From contig CAWDKL010000056.1 of the NCBI GenBank assembly GCA_963802745.1, positions 219,870-283,869 of the forward strand: a stretch of 64,000 nucleotides of DNA. Reading direction: 5' to 3'. How positions within the stretch are numbered: the stretch's first letter is position 1; each line of letters starts with the position of its first letter. Origin of the DNA: JAJPKK01 sp963802745. Its GTDB lineage: Bacteria; Pseudomonadota; Alphaproteobacteria; Rhizobiales; Xanthobacteraceae. The notes below the pieces were generated by a model. That model saw only the letters and a program-made list of their open reading frames with translations, was not told where the DNA came from and ran no database searches. Shown here piece by piece: positions 7,982 through 17,030 of this stretch. A program made the position numbers and the translations under genes.

Positions 7982-9523
7982 ATGCCCGGTAGCGACGTTC
8001 TGATTGTCGGCGCCGGCCCAACCGGGCTGGTGCTGGCGCTATGGCTGACCAAGCTTGGCGTAAAGGTGCGCATCATCGACAAGACGGCGGAGGCGGGGAC
8101 GACGTCGCGCGCTCTGGCGGTGCAAGCACGGACGCTGGAACTCTATCGGCAGCTCGACCTGGCCGACGCGGTCGTGGCCCAGGGCCACAAGGTTGGCGCC
8201 GTCAACTTGTGGGTCAAGGGCGAACCGGCGGCACGGCTTCCGTTCGAAACCATCGGCTCGGATCTTACGCCTTATTCGTTCCTGCAAATCTTTCCTCAGG
8301 ATCGGCACGAGCGGCTGCTGATCGATCGGCTCCAAGCGCTTGGCGTCGCGGTCGAGCGGCGAACCGAATTGGTGGGCTTTGCCGATGCGGGGGATCGCAT
8401 TCTGGCGTGCCTGCGCAGCTCGGATGGCCACGAGGAATCCTCTGAAGCGCAATATATCGCCGGGTGCGACGGCGCCCGCTCGATCGTGCGCGAGACGATC
8501 GGCACCGGATTTCCGGGTGGCACCTATCGGCAAATCTTCTATGTCGCCGACGTCGAGGCTGGCGGTCCTGCGGTGGACGGGGAACTGCACGTCGATCTTG
8601 ACGAGGCGGATTTCCTGGCGGTCTTTCCGTTGGCCGGACAAGGGCGCGCACGCCTCATCGGAACTGTGCGGGATAAACGGGCCGATCGCGCCGATACGTT
8701 AGCGTTTGCGGACGTGAGCGACCGGGCGATCAACAACCTCAAGGTGCGCGTCGCGAAGGTCAATTGGTTTTCGACCTATCATGTGCATCACCGGGTGACG
8801 GAGCATTTCCGCAAAGGCCGTGCTTTTTTGCTTGGCGACGCAGCGCACATTCATAGTCCTGCCGGCGGCCAGGGCATGAACACCGGGATTGGCGATGCCA
8901 TCAATCTGGCCTGGAAACTGGCTACGGTCCTGGCTGCCGGCGCCCCCGACAGCCTCCTCGACAGTTACGAGGCGGAAAGGATCGGCTTTGCGCGGCGGCT
9001 GGTGGCAACCACCGATCGCGTATTCAGCTTTGTGACCGCCGAGGGCCCCATCGCGGATCTCGTGCGGACGCGCATCGCCCCCGTGCTGTTGCGGCAGGTC
9101 ATGAGGTTCGGCATAGGCCGTGAATATATTTTTCGAACGGTTTCGCAGATCACCGTGAATTATCGTGGTGGTCCGCTCAGCCGCGGTGCAGCCGGCGCGG
9201 TGCATGGCGGCGATCGCCTACCTTGGGTATCGATCGCGGGAAAGGATAATTACGAGTCGCTCGCCCTGATGGACTGGCAGATGCATATTTACGGCTCGCC
9301 CCGCCCCGAACTTAAGACTTGGTGTACGGCGCAAAATCTTTCTCTTCACGCGATGGATTGGCGATCCGAGTATGAGCGCGCCGGCTTGGTTCGTGATGCA
9401 CTGTATTTGCTCAGACCCGACACCTATGTGGCGCTCGCCGATGCCTCCGGGACTGTGAATGCCATCGATCGATATTTTACCGATCACGGCATTCAATACG
9501 GCGCGTTCCCAGTGCGAAGGTAG
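7982..9523 (+). CDS. FAD-dependent aromatic-ring monooxygenase (PheA/TfdB family)
   Basis: 513 residues. NAD(P)H- and O2-dependent hydroxylase of phenol- or polyketide-like aromatic substrates. The FAD site VLIVGAGPTGLVLALWL (GxGxxG at residues 10-15) opens the protein. The DG motif CDGARSIVRETIG lies near residue 160, and the GD motif GDAAHIHSPAGGQGMNTGIG near residue 285. A thioredoxin-like C-terminal domain follows, ending in HGIQYGAFPVRR. The start is supported by GGAGGACACG. The natural substrate cannot be read from the sequence. Confidence 0.88.
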   Translation: MPGSDVLIVGAGPTGLVLALWLTKLGVKVRIIDKTAEAGTTSRALAVQARTLELYRQLDLADAVVAQGHKVGAVNLWVKGEPAARLPFETIGSDLTPYSFLQIFPQDRHERLLIDRLQALGVAVERRTELVGFADAGDRILACLRSSDGHEESSEAQYIAGCDGARSIVRETIGTGFPGGTYRQIFYVADVEAGGPAVDGELHVDLDEADFLAVFPLAGQGRARLIGTVRDKRADRADTLAFADVSDRAINNLKVRVAKVNWFSTYHVHHRVTEHFRKGRAFLLGDAAHIHSPAGGQGMNTGIGDAINLAWKLATVLAAGAPDSLLDSYEAERIGFARRLVATTDRVFSFVTAEGPIADLVRTRIAPVLLRQVMRFGIGREYIFRTVSQITVNYRGGPLSRGAAGAVHGGDRLPWVSIAGKDNYESLALMDWQMHIYGSPRPELKTWCTAQNLSLHAMDWRSEYERAGLVRDALYLLRPDTYVALADASGTVNAIDRYFTDHGIQYGAFPVRR

Positions 9524-9744
9524 TGATGCTCCGTCCTCGCCGCCATTAGCGCCATGGATGGAAACCAAACTACCGGACTGGACCGTCAATTCCAAGGAGT
9601 TGATCGTTTGCCAGCTCCGTCGGCAGGAACCGTGTCGCAAGGAAAAGTCACATGCTGGACAACTCTTCGGTTCGAACCAAGGAAACGCTGGTCGAGTACT
9701 ACTGAAATCAGAAAATGTAACATGGGAAAAAGTCGTGGCGGATC

Positions 9745-9842
9745 ATTCGTCATCGCCGGGCTTGTGCCGGCGATCTCGTTCAGGAGGGCACGGTTCGCCG
9801 ACTTTCGAGATGGCCGGGACAAGCCCGGCCATGACCCTTGGG
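9745..9842. repeat. REP-like double palindrome
   Basis: Two hairpins in the 450-base gap 9524-9973: an imperfect CGCCGGGCTTGTGCCGGCG at about 9754-9773, and ATGGCCGGGACAAGCCCGG (9810 onward, closing at 9832). The second is the same palindrome as at 50459-50483 and the same family as 35041 and 23927. Such intergenic hairpins are common in Bradyrhizobiaceae. The rest of the gap shows no gene. Confidence 0.75.
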
Positions 9843-9973
9843 GACCGCCATGAGCTTTGCCCCAGTTACCAGAAAATCTCAGACGTCATTGACATCACAA
9901 GGCTTTTCAAAACCGGTGGATTGGTAAACCTCTTGCGATTTCAAAGGCATAGGCGATTTGTGACTCAGTCGTA

Positions 9974-10459
9974 CTAGCCCGATCTTGCCTTGCGTTTGCG
10001 CGCCGCCGATTTCACCGCGGAAATGATTTCCGGGTAGGCGGCGCAGCGGCAGAGATTGCCGGAGAGATAATCGCGGATGCGGTCGTCGTCCGGGTCGGGA
10101 TAGGCGTCGAGCAACTGCTTCACCATCAAGATGAAGCCGGGCGTACAGAAGCCGCACTGAAACGCGCCTTCCTCGATGAAGGCCTCTTGCACCGGATCGA
10201 GGACATTGTCGTGGTCGAGGTGCTCGATGGTTTCCACCTGGGCACCGTCCGCGAAGGCGGCGAGATAAAGGCACCCGGAAACCGCCTGGCCATCGACGAT
10301 CAGGGTACAGCAGCCGCACAGCCCCTGGCCGCAGCTTTCGCGCGCGCCATAGAGGCTGAATTCGTTGCGCACGACTTCGAGCAGGCTGTGATGATTGGCG
10401 ATCGCGGCCGATACCGGCTCGCCGTTGAGGGTGAAGGAGATGGTGCGTGTAGAGGTCAT
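9974..10459 (-). CDS. (2Fe-2S)-binding protein, small subunit of molybdenum hydroxylase family (CoxS-like)
   Basis: 161 residues. Electron-transfer subunit of xanthine dehydrogenase/CO dehydrogenase-type molybdenum enzymes. The plant-type ferredoxin cluster is bound by Cys43, Cys48, Cys51 and Cys63 (ESCGQGLCGCC). The second cluster is bound by Cys102, Cys105, Cys137 and Cys139 (CGFCTPG and CRC). All eight ligands are present. AGGAG lies 7 bases before the ATG. No molybdenum-binding large subunit or FAD subunit is adjacent on either side, which is unusual; the partner must be encoded elsewhere or be lost. Confidence 0.92.
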   Translation of the reverse strand: MTSTRTISFTLNGEPVSAAIANHHSLLEVVRNEFSLYGARESCGQGLCGCCTLIVDGQAVSGCLYLAAFADGAQVETIEHLDHDNVLDPVQEAFIEEGAFQCGFCTPGFILMVKQLLDAYPDPDDDRIRDYLSGNLCRCAAYPEIISAVKSAARKRKARSG

Positions 10460-10773
10460 GCTTGGCTCCTAGCAAACATTCGCACGGCTGACAAAAACTT
10501 CGTCGGGTCGCCGGCGGAAGGTAAATGGCTGCCGGTCGGCCGACTGGAGGCAGAATCGGCCGACGCTGGACGACCGGCTGCAGCATCCTGCAAGGATCGA
10601 TGACGCTCCAGTTCCATGCACCCCAATATCGTCGTATGCTGGCCGCAAATCTTCCGACGGACCGCTCATCCTGTAAAAAACGACGGCGGCGGCAGTCCCC
10701 GCAGGGGCCGTTCGTTTGGCAATCCGATCGGCAGGCGCGCATGAGCGGGCCGCATTCGTACTGGGAGGGATGC
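10460..10773. other. Divergent intergenic region
   Basis: About 310 bases between the divergent 2Fe-2S protein and PQQ dehydrogenase genes; it must contain both promoters. The reading frame of the dehydrogenase stays open upstream to 10525 but lacks coding character. No clear operator was found. Confidence 0.5.
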
Positions 10774-12480
10774 ATGAAACAACGCACCACAATAATGGTT
10801 GCCGGCCTGATGATTTCCGCCGCGCCGGCGCTTGCCGCGCCGGTGACGGCGGAGCGGCTCGTCAATGCCGACCGCGAGCCGCAGAACTGGCTGATGGTCC
10901 ACCGCACCTATGACGCGCAGCGCTACTCGCCGCTCGAACGGATCAACAAGGGGAACGCCAAGGACCTCAAGCTCGCTTATGCGGTTGCCATCGGCGGCAC
11001 CGCCGCCAACGAAAATCTTGAAGCGACCCCGCTGGCCGAGGACGGCTTTCTCTACATCGTCAACCAATGGGGGGTGCTCTACAAGATCGACGGGCGGACG
11101 GGCAAGGCGGGGCGCATCGTGTGGCGCATGGATCCGGGGCAGGAAAAGATTCTCGCGGCCAACCGCGGCGCCGCGCTGTGGGGCGATTTCGTCATTACCA
11201 TCGCCAATCATCCGCCGCGCATGATCGCCACCAATAAGGAAACCGGCAAGGTCGCATGGGAAACCGATCTCTCCGACGGGCAGGCGGAACTGCAATTCTC
11301 CGCGGCGCCGCTCGCCGTCAAGGACAAGATCATTCTCGGCGCCGCCGGCGGCGACCGCGGGGTGCGGGATTTCATGGTCGCGATCGATGCCGCGTCCGGC
11401 AAGCTGGCGTGGCGCAAATACGTGATTCCCGCCCCCGGCGAGCCGGGGTCGGAAACCTGGAAGGACAAGAATAACGCCTGGCAGACCGGCGGCGGCGCCA
11501 TGTGGGTTACGGGAGCCTATGACGTCGATAACAATCAGGTGCTGTGGGGCACCGGAAACCCGGTGCCGATGTTCAATCCGTATTATCGCCCGGGAAACAA
11601 TCTCTTCACCAACAGTTTGATTTCCTGGAATCCCGATAGCGGAAAAATGAATTGGTATTTCCAATATACGCCGGGCGACAGTTGGGACTATGACGAGGCC
11701 GGCACGCATATTTTGATCGACGGGCGGATCGCCGGCCAGAACCGCAAACTGGTGGCCCACTCTGGACGCAACGGCTTCTTCTACGCCCTCGAACGCGCCA
11801 ACGGGCAGACGGTGCTGGCCAAGCCGTATGTCAATTCGGTCACCTGGACCAAGGGCATCGATCAGAAGACCGGATTGCCGGTGGACTATGATCCCACCAA
11901 GGATATTCAGGTCTATTCCGGCCAGCAGGCCATGACGCTGACGGACCGCACCAAGAAACTGTGCCCGTCCTGGCTCGGCGGCAATAATTACTGGTCGGCA
12001 TCGTACAGCCGCAGGACGAACCTGCTCTACATTCCCTCGTCCTCGACCTGCAATGAAGCGACTTTCGATCCCAATGAGGGCCGCAACGCCAACGGCTCGA
12101 TGCTGGGCGGCGCCGCCCGATATCCGGAGCGCAATGAATCCGACATGGTGATCGTCAACCCGTTCAGCGGCGAAGTGAAAAAGAAGATTCACAATCTCTA
12201 TCCGAACCGCAGCGCCGCCCTCACCACGGCGGGCGGGCTGCTCTTTACCGGCTTTGCGGATGGCACCTTCGCCGCCTATGACGACACGACCCTCGAACAG
12301 CTGTGGGAAATCAATGTCGGGACAGGCTTCAACGCCCCGCCCATGACCTTCGAGGCCGGCGGCAAGCAATATGTCGCCATCCTGACGGGCCTGGGGCGCA
12401 ACGCCAAAGCGGCCCTCGTCAACACGCCGGAACTGCGCGAAATGCGCAGCCAGACGATGCTGTTCGTGTTCGGACTATAG
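10774..12480 (+). CDS. PQQ-dependent alcohol dehydrogenase-type quinoprotein
   Basis: 568 residues. Periplasmic eight-bladed propeller quinoprotein; signal peptide with cleavage near APALAA (residue 21). The start is set by GGGAGGG upstream of the ATG at 10774. WGTGNPVPMFNP contains the metal-ligand Asn262. SWDYDEAG contains the catalytic-base position Asp305 and a second Asp307, which in XoxF/ExaF-type enzymes coordinates a lanthanide. The vicinal Cys-Cys expected before NRG is absent (KILAANRGAALWGD). The usual metal-ligand Glu is replaced by Asp194 (GGDRGVRDF). No cytochrome c domain and no cytochrome gene is next to it. Substrate unknown. Confidence 0.88.
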   Translation: MKQRTTIMVAGLMISAAPALAAPVTAERLVNADREPQNWLMVHRTYDAQRYSPLERINKGNAKDLKLAYAVAIGGTAANENLEATPLAEDGFLYIVNQWGVLYKIDGRTGKAGRIVWRMDPGQEKILAANRGAALWGDFVITIANHPPRMIATNKETGKVAWETDLSDGQAELQFSAAPLAVKDKIILGAAGGDRGVRDFMVAIDAASGKLAWRKYVIPAPGEPGSETWKDKNNAWQTGGGAMWVTGAYDVDNNQVLWGTGNPVPMFNPYYRPGNNLFTNSLISWNPDSGKMNWYFQYTPGDSWDYDEAGTHILIDGRIAGQNRKLVAHSGRNGFFYALERANGQTVLAKPYVNSVTWTKGIDQKTGLPVDYDPTKDIQVYSGQQAMTLTDRTKKLCPSWLGGNNYWSASYSRRTNLLYIPSSSTCNEATFDPNEGRNANGSMLGGAARYPERNESDMVIVNPFSGEVKKKIHNLYPNRSAALTTAGGLLFTGFADGTFAAYDDTTLEQLWEINVGTGFNAPPMTFEAGGKQYVAILTGLGRNAKAALVNTPELREMRSQTMLFVFGL

Positions 12481-12810
12481 GGACGAACGGCTTCCCTCGT
12501 GTTCAGAACGGCTGCCCTACGAGGGTGGCCGAACTTCCATCGGCTGCACACCCACTGCGCCGCAGTTTTCTTTGGGCGCCTCATCGCTAATCTGCTTCGA
12601 AACCAGTTTCGATCAGGACCGTCGTCGGGTTATGAAGAGATCCTTCGTTACCATGAAATCTTTTGCTAAAATCCGGCTTAACCAAGCAGGGGCCGCGATG
12701 GGCGGCGGTGGCCGGGTCAGACCCGAACCCGCTCGCCCTTGCACCTTTTAGGCTCGGCTTCCTCTGAAATCCAAGCAGCAGGCCCGTTATTTTTGTGCCC
12801 GAAACTATAG
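12481..12810. other. Intergenic region, convergent
   Basis: 330 bases between the 3' ends of the quinoprotein and the DUF2853 gene. No gene, repeat or T-tailed hairpin recognised. Confidence 0.5.
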
Positions 12811-13131
12811 CTAATGGAACTCGGCCAGTTTTCCGTAATGCTCGGCCAGTAAATAGTAGAATGTGACCCGCGGTTTATCGTGGTCGGCATGCATCTTCTG
12901 GCACACGTCGAGCACGGCCTTGTCGAGTTCGCTGTCCGGTGCCGTGAGACCAAGCTTTTTCTTGAGAAAACTGTCGCGAACGCGATCACGCTCCGCCTTG
13001 TCACTGCAAGCCACCAGCGAGGCGTCCCGGTTCTGAAGCGCAATGCCGCAGTGTTTGATGATGCCCTTGATGGCGGCGTCATCGGCAGCGGTGGCATATT
13101 TCTTCACATGTTGTGCCCAATCGTGCTCCAT
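12811..13131 (-). CDS. DUF2853 family protein
   Basis: 106 residues, soluble and helical. The sequence follows the DUF2853 pattern: HVKKYATAADDAAIKGIIKH, then IALQNRDASLVACSDKAE, then a C-terminal RVTFYYLLAEHYGKL. Function unknown. Of two nearby ATGs I chose the one at 13131 because AAGGAG sits six bases upstream of it; the other ATG, at 13137, abuts the Shine-Dalgarno sequence. Monocistronic. Confidence 0.88.
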   Translation of the reverse strand: MEHDWAQHVKKYATAADDAAIKGIIKHCGIALQNRDASLVACSDKAERDRVRDSFLKKKLGLTAPDSELDKAVLDVCQKMHADHDKPRVTFYYLLAEHYGKLAEFH

Positions 13132-13288
13132 CCTCATCTCCTTCTCGTGTTTCTAGAGTGGTTCCGTAATCCTCGTTCGACTGGCCTTCGGTCGGCGGGC
13201 CATGGTTACTCATACCGCAATCGCGGATCGAACGATATGCGCGATGCGGGTTCGGGGTTCGGATTTCGCGGCACGGCGGAATGCTGGA

Positions 13289-13783
13289 TCAGCCTTCCGT
13301 CCCATCTTGTTTCATGGGCCTTTGCGCTTCGGCCGCGGGCATTTCCGATGGGTAGCGGCTCGCCCCAAATCGCAGCACCAGCACGGCGAGCGACAGCAGC
13401 AGAATTGCCCCCGCGACGATCAACAGGTCGAGGCCGGTCTCGTGTTCGGCGCCGACCAGTTCGATCACCACCCGGCCGAGCGCCGTGATGGCGATATAGA
13501 TCAGATATCGCACCGGGAGCCGTGTCGTCTTGAAATAGATGCCGATCATGGCGCCGATTTCGAGATAGATGAACAGCAGCAGAAGGTCGCCGAGACTGGC
13601 ACGACCGCGGGCCGCCATCTCCAGGAAAGCCGCCCCCGCCGACCACACCGTGGTGGCGCCGATGACGAAAAGTGCGAGCAAATGAAAGACATCGACCAGG
13701 AAGGCGCCGATCGTGTCCGCCGCATACCGCAGGTCGCGGTGCGCGTCGCGGGTGACGCTTCCAAGTCGGCGCATAGCACCCAT
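13289..13783 (-). CDS. psiE: Phosphate-starvation-inducible PsiE family membrane protein
   Basis: 164 residues with four predicted membrane helices. Helix 2 and the following loop read LLLLFIYLEIGAMIGIYFKT, then RLPVRYLIYIAITALGR, the PsiE family signature (E-x-x-x-x-x-x-Y-x-K-T-x-R-x-P-x-R-Y-x-x-Y). The family responds to phosphate limitation in enterobacteria; the biochemical role is unknown. The start at 13783 has GGAG 8 bases upstream. No Pho box was recognised. Confidence 0.82.
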   Translation of the reverse strand: MGAMRRLGSVTRDAHRDLRYAADTIGAFLVDVFHLLALFVIGATTVWSAGAAFLEMAARGRASLGDLLLLFIYLEIGAMIGIYFKTTRLPVRYLIYIAITALGRVVIELVGAEHETGLDLLIVAGAILLLSLAVLVLRFGASRYPSEMPAAEAQRPMKQDGTEG

Positions 13784-14051
13784 CGGTTATTCTCCAGAGC
13801 GATACCCATTTTGCGGAAGTGGTTCCACCCGGATCGTAATTTAGTACAGCGATCTCTTGATTCGAAACATATCGAGTGGTCGGTCTGCTACTACTTTTAG
13901 CTGTGAAATGGCACTTGCTTTCGTTGAGCAAAGGTCGGCAACCGACCGTTTTCATGCAATCGGGGTACGCACCCGCTGAGAAACATGCGCTTCAAGCAAG
14001 TGTTATTGCCAACAAACCCCAGAGATACCGTAATCTCAGATGCGGTTTGCC

Positions 14052-14079
14052 GGCGGCCGCGGCTTTTATCGCGGCCGCC
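14052..14079. terminator. Stem-loop after the L,D-transpeptidase gene
   Basis: Inverted repeat GGCGGCCGCG / CGCGGCCGCC with a short AT-rich loop, starting 8 bases past the stop codon of the minus-strand gene. There is no T-run after the stem on that strand, so it may protect the mRNA end rather than act as an intrinsic terminator. Confidence 0.4.
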
Positions 14080-14086
14080 ATTTCCC

Positions 14087-14749
14087 TTATTGATGGTTGT
14101 TGGTCGCGACCCGCGATGAATAGGGCGAATCGCCTTGGCCGGGAGCCAATACCACAACCGCAGTGCCCATCTTGACCCGACTGTAAAGATCGATGACATC
14201 CTCGTTGGTGAGGCGGATGCAACCCGACGAGATGGCTTGCCCGATATATTCCGGCTGGTTGGTGCCGTGAATGCGGAACAGCGTGTCCTTGCCGTCGGCG
14301 AAGAGATACATCGCCCGCGCGCCCATCGGATTCTGCGGGCCGCCGGGGACGAAGGACGGCAGCGGACCGAGGCGCTCATGCTCGCCGGCCGTCGGCGTCC
14401 ACCCCGGCCACTCCGTCATGTTGCCGATCTTGGCAACGCCGGACCACCCTTGGGCCTCTTCGCCGACCGTGACTCCGTAGCGAATCGCCTTTTGGTCGGC
14501 TTGGACCAGGTAGAGATATTTGTTGTCGGTGTCGATCACGATGGTGCCGGGCGCCTCTTTGCGGTGGTAGTTGACAATGTGGCGCTGGAAGGTTTCCGGA
14601 ATCGGAACTTTGTCGTTATACGGAACATGCGCGAGCAGCTGTTTGTCGCGCGGCTTCAACGATGTAGTGGGTGCCGGCTCAAGCGTCGCTTGCATGCACC
14701 CGCCCAACATTATTCCGATACCAAGACATGCAAAAGTCCAGCGTAACAT
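14087..14749 (-). CDS. L,D-transpeptidase (YkuD) lipoprotein
   Basis: 220 residues. Predicted lipoprotein: a short N-terminal hydrophobic stretch ends in the lipobox LGGC. The catalytic domain carries FRIHGTNQPEYIGQAISSG and CIRL, the H-x(14-17)-S-x-G-C-x-R motif with the nucleophilic Cys near residue 176. These enzymes form 3-3 peptidoglycan cross-links or attach lipoproteins to the wall; which of these applies here is not decidable. I prefer the ATG at 14749, which has GAGG at good spacing; an ATG at 14761 in the same frame has none. Confidence 0.88.
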   Translation of the reverse strand: MLRWTFACLGIGIMLGGCMQATLEPAPTTSLKPRDKQLLAHVPYNDKVPIPETFQRHIVNYHRKEAPGTIVIDTDNKYLYLVQADQKAIRYGVTVGEEAQGWSGVAKIGNMTEWPGWTPTAGEHERLGPLPSFVPGGPQNPMGARAMYLFADGKDTLFRIHGTNQPEYIGQAISSGCIRLTNEDVIDLYSRVKMGTAVVVLAPGQGDSPYSSRVATNNHQ

Positions 14750-14876
14750 CACATACCTCATGGTCGTCAGGGCGCGGCTGCGTTATGTCGTGAATTCAGA
14801 ATTAGCCGAGTCCGGCCTTCAATTCCAGATTAAGGGGCTGTCTCGGGGATGGATGCCGCAAAAGTGTTGCAAATTT

Positions 14877-14900
14877 ACACCACTTGGCGAAGTGGTATAT
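14877..14900 (+). promoter_or_regulatory. Dyad operator overlapping a sigma70-like promoter
   Basis: TACACCACTT-GGCG-AAGTGGTATA is an inverted repeat with 9 of 10 matching positions per arm. TTTACA (from 14874) and TATATG, 16 bases apart, resemble -35 and -10 boxes reading toward corA and enclose the dyad. This arrangement suits a repressor site of the GntR/FadR kind. The corA start is about 220 bases downstream, so a long leader or another transcript would be needed. Confidence 0.35.
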
Positions 14901-15116
14901 GCAGAATTTATTCGTCCGCTTCGGGTGCCCGCGGAGCGCGCGCAGTTCGGTCCGGGTACCGATTGCGGCCGCCGCGCCTGCGCCGCGTGCACGCAAGCTC
15001 CTCCCCATCAGACCGCCGGACGAAACGCTTGCCGACCCGCCTGGATGCGGGCATGAGTGCGACGCGGTAGCCCCCGCGCCCGGGTCGAGGCGGTGCCGCT
15101 CGCGCAGAGGTCCGCC

Positions 15117-16088
15117 ATGCTGTCCGTCAACGTGCCGCGCGGCACCACGCTCGAACGCATCAATTTCGACATGGACGGCGAGTTGCCGGATCGCGCCGTC
15201 TGGATCGATCTGTTCAGCCCGACCAGTCCCGAAGACAAGCTGGTCGAACGCGCGCTCGGGATCGCGGTGCCGACGCGCGAAGAGATGCAGGAGATCGAGG
15301 TCACCAGCCGGCTCTATGTGGAAAACGGCGCCCGCTACATGACGGCGACGCTGATGTGCCAGTCCGACGAAGTCCCCCGCACCACCGCGGTGACGTTCAT
15401 CCTGTCGGGCCACCGCCTCGTCACGGTGCGCTACGACGAGCCAAAGCCGTTCGCCATCGTGGGCGCCAAGCTCGCCCGTCAGTGCCCGCCGACCATCACC
15501 GGCGAGACGGTTCTGATGGAGCTGCTCGACGCCGTCATCGACCGCGCCGCCGATATTTTGGAACGCATCGGTGCCGACGTCGATGCCATCTCTCACGACA
15601 TCCTGGATTCCGAACCCGGCATGAGCCGCGGCCACAGCTTCAAGGAGATTCTCAAATCGATCGGACGCCGCGGCGACCACACCTCCAAGGTGCGCGAGAG
15701 CCTGGTGTCGATCGGCCGCCTGCTCTTATATCTCGCGGCCGAGGCCGACACCATGAAATGGGCCAAGGACCAGCGCGCCGCCATCAAAGGCATGCAGCGC
15801 GACGTGCAATCGCTCTCCGATCACGCGACCTATTTGTCGCAAAAAATCAATTTCCTGCTCGATGCCATGCTGGGCGTGGTCAGCCTGGAGCAGAACAACA
15901 TCATCAAGATTTTCTCGGTGGCCGCCGTGGTGTTCATGCCGCCGACCCTGATCGCCTCGATCTATGGCATGAATTTCCGTCACATGCCGGAACTCGAATA
16001 CGAATATGCCTATCCGGTGGCGCTTGCCCTCATGCTGCTCGCGGCCGTGCTGCCGTATTTTTTCTTCAAGTGGATGAAGTGGCTGTAA
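15117..16088 (+). CDS. corA: CorA-family magnesium/divalent metal transporter
   Basis: 323 residues. Inner-membrane Mg2+/Co2+ channel. A large soluble N-terminal domain is followed by the long stalk helix and two C-terminal membrane helices. The selectivity motif YGMNF has Gly284-Met285-Asn286 at the end of the first helix. The positively charged tail FFFKWMKWL is as in the family. The start at 15117 has AGAGG upstream; the in-frame extension back to 15057 lacks coding character. It is divergent from the L,D-transpeptidase. Confidence 0.93.
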   Translation: MLSVNVPRGTTLERINFDMDGELPDRAVWIDLFSPTSPEDKLVERALGIAVPTREEMQEIEVTSRLYVENGARYMTATLMCQSDEVPRTTAVTFILSGHRLVTVRYDEPKPFAIVGAKLARQCPPTITGETVLMELLDAVIDRAADILERIGADVDAISHDILDSEPGMSRGHSFKEILKSIGRRGDHTSKVRESLVSIGRLLLYLAAEADTMKWAKDQRAAIKGMQRDVQSLSDHATYLSQKINFLLDAMLGVVSLEQNNIIKIFSVAAVVFMPPTLIASIYGMNFRHMPELEYEYAYPVALALMLLAAVLPYFFFKWMKWL

Positions 16089-16400
16089 CTGTCTGCTTCG
16101 CCAAACTCCTTCCCATCGCAGTTTCGTCTTCGACCAGCGGACGCAACAGCGAGGGCGGAGGCGACGACGCCGACACTGCCGGTGCCGCGTTCTCCGGTCG
16201 ACGGACGGCCCCCTGTGATTGCTTGTCGCAACGTCGCCCAAGGTCGTGAACGCGCTCTCGACCCGGCCGAACCTGTGCTCCTGCTTCTCGGCGCGGAACG
16301 CGCACATGCAGCCGTCGCGAGCGTCGCCACAGGGCAGCGCGCCGCTGAGCCTAGCTTCGCGCAAGCCACCGTGTACTCGCCTGACCTGCGTTGAGGAGGG
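16089..16400. other. Intergenic region, convergent
   Basis: About 310 bases between corA and the next minus-strand gene. No gene, hairpin terminator or repeat recognised. Confidence 0.5.
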
Positions 16401-17030
16401 TCAGATCGCCCGCGGTTGGCTTACACGGCGGATATGGTCCGGATACCAAACGCTGAATACCGCAGCCCCGGTCAGCAGCCCATAGGAGAGGAGTTCATAC
16501 TGCCATGGCCGCAATGCCATCTGGATCATTTTTCCCCATGCCAAGAATGCGTTCGCGGTGAACACCCCTGCCCATATCGAGGCAATCAGGCTATTCGTTC
16601 TGATGAATTCGGGAGCGTTCCAAAGGGCGGGGTCGGTATGGTCGCGCGCGTAGTCGAGGGTGAACGGCTTCCCGATCGCAACTGTCGCCCATGTTGACGT
16701 GGCAAGAACGGCGTTGGCCAATATGCCCATGTGCTGCGCCGTCCACATGTTCTCGAATACAACGACCGCGACGGTTGCGAACGCAAAGAACAGGAGGCCT
16801 GCCCACAAGATGATGCCGCGGTGCAATCTTGCAATGCCCATGGTAACGCTGAGCGCGAGACCGCAGAGCAAACCGGCCTTGAGCCAGAACAGGCCCCCGC
16901 GGGCAACGATCAGAAACGTAATCCAAGGCGCGAAGGCCAAAACGAGCTTCAGAAAGTCCAGCAATGGCTTGGAGATCGGCACGGCTGCCTCCGCGTTGGC
17001 TTCCTCGCCGATCCTCAACCGTGCACGCAT
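16401..17030 (-). CDS. Conserved hypothetical integral membrane protein
   Basis: 209 residues with about six hydrophobic segments. The central conserved-looking part reads STWATVAIGKPFTLDYARDH, followed by FIRTNSLIASIWAGVFTANA. I recall a family of uncharacterised membrane proteins with the KPFTLxYAR motif, but I do not know a function. The ATG at 17030 was chosen over a TTG at 17069, although neither has a strong ribosome-binding site. It stands alone. Confidence 0.7.
   Translation of the reverse strand: MRARLRIGEEANAEAAVPISKPLLDFLKLVLAFAPWITFLIVARGGLFWLKAGLLCGLALSVTMGIARLHRGIILWAGLLFFAFATVAVVVFENMWTAQHMGILANAVLATSTWATVAIGKPFTLDYARDHTDPALWNAPEFIRTNSLIASIWAGVFTANAFLAWGKMIQMALRPWQYELLSYGLLTGAAVFSVWYPDHIRRVSQPRAI

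Noticed and set aside
9665..9690. tRNA-like GGTTCGAACC sequence
   Set aside because: No acceptor, D or anticodon stem could be built around it.
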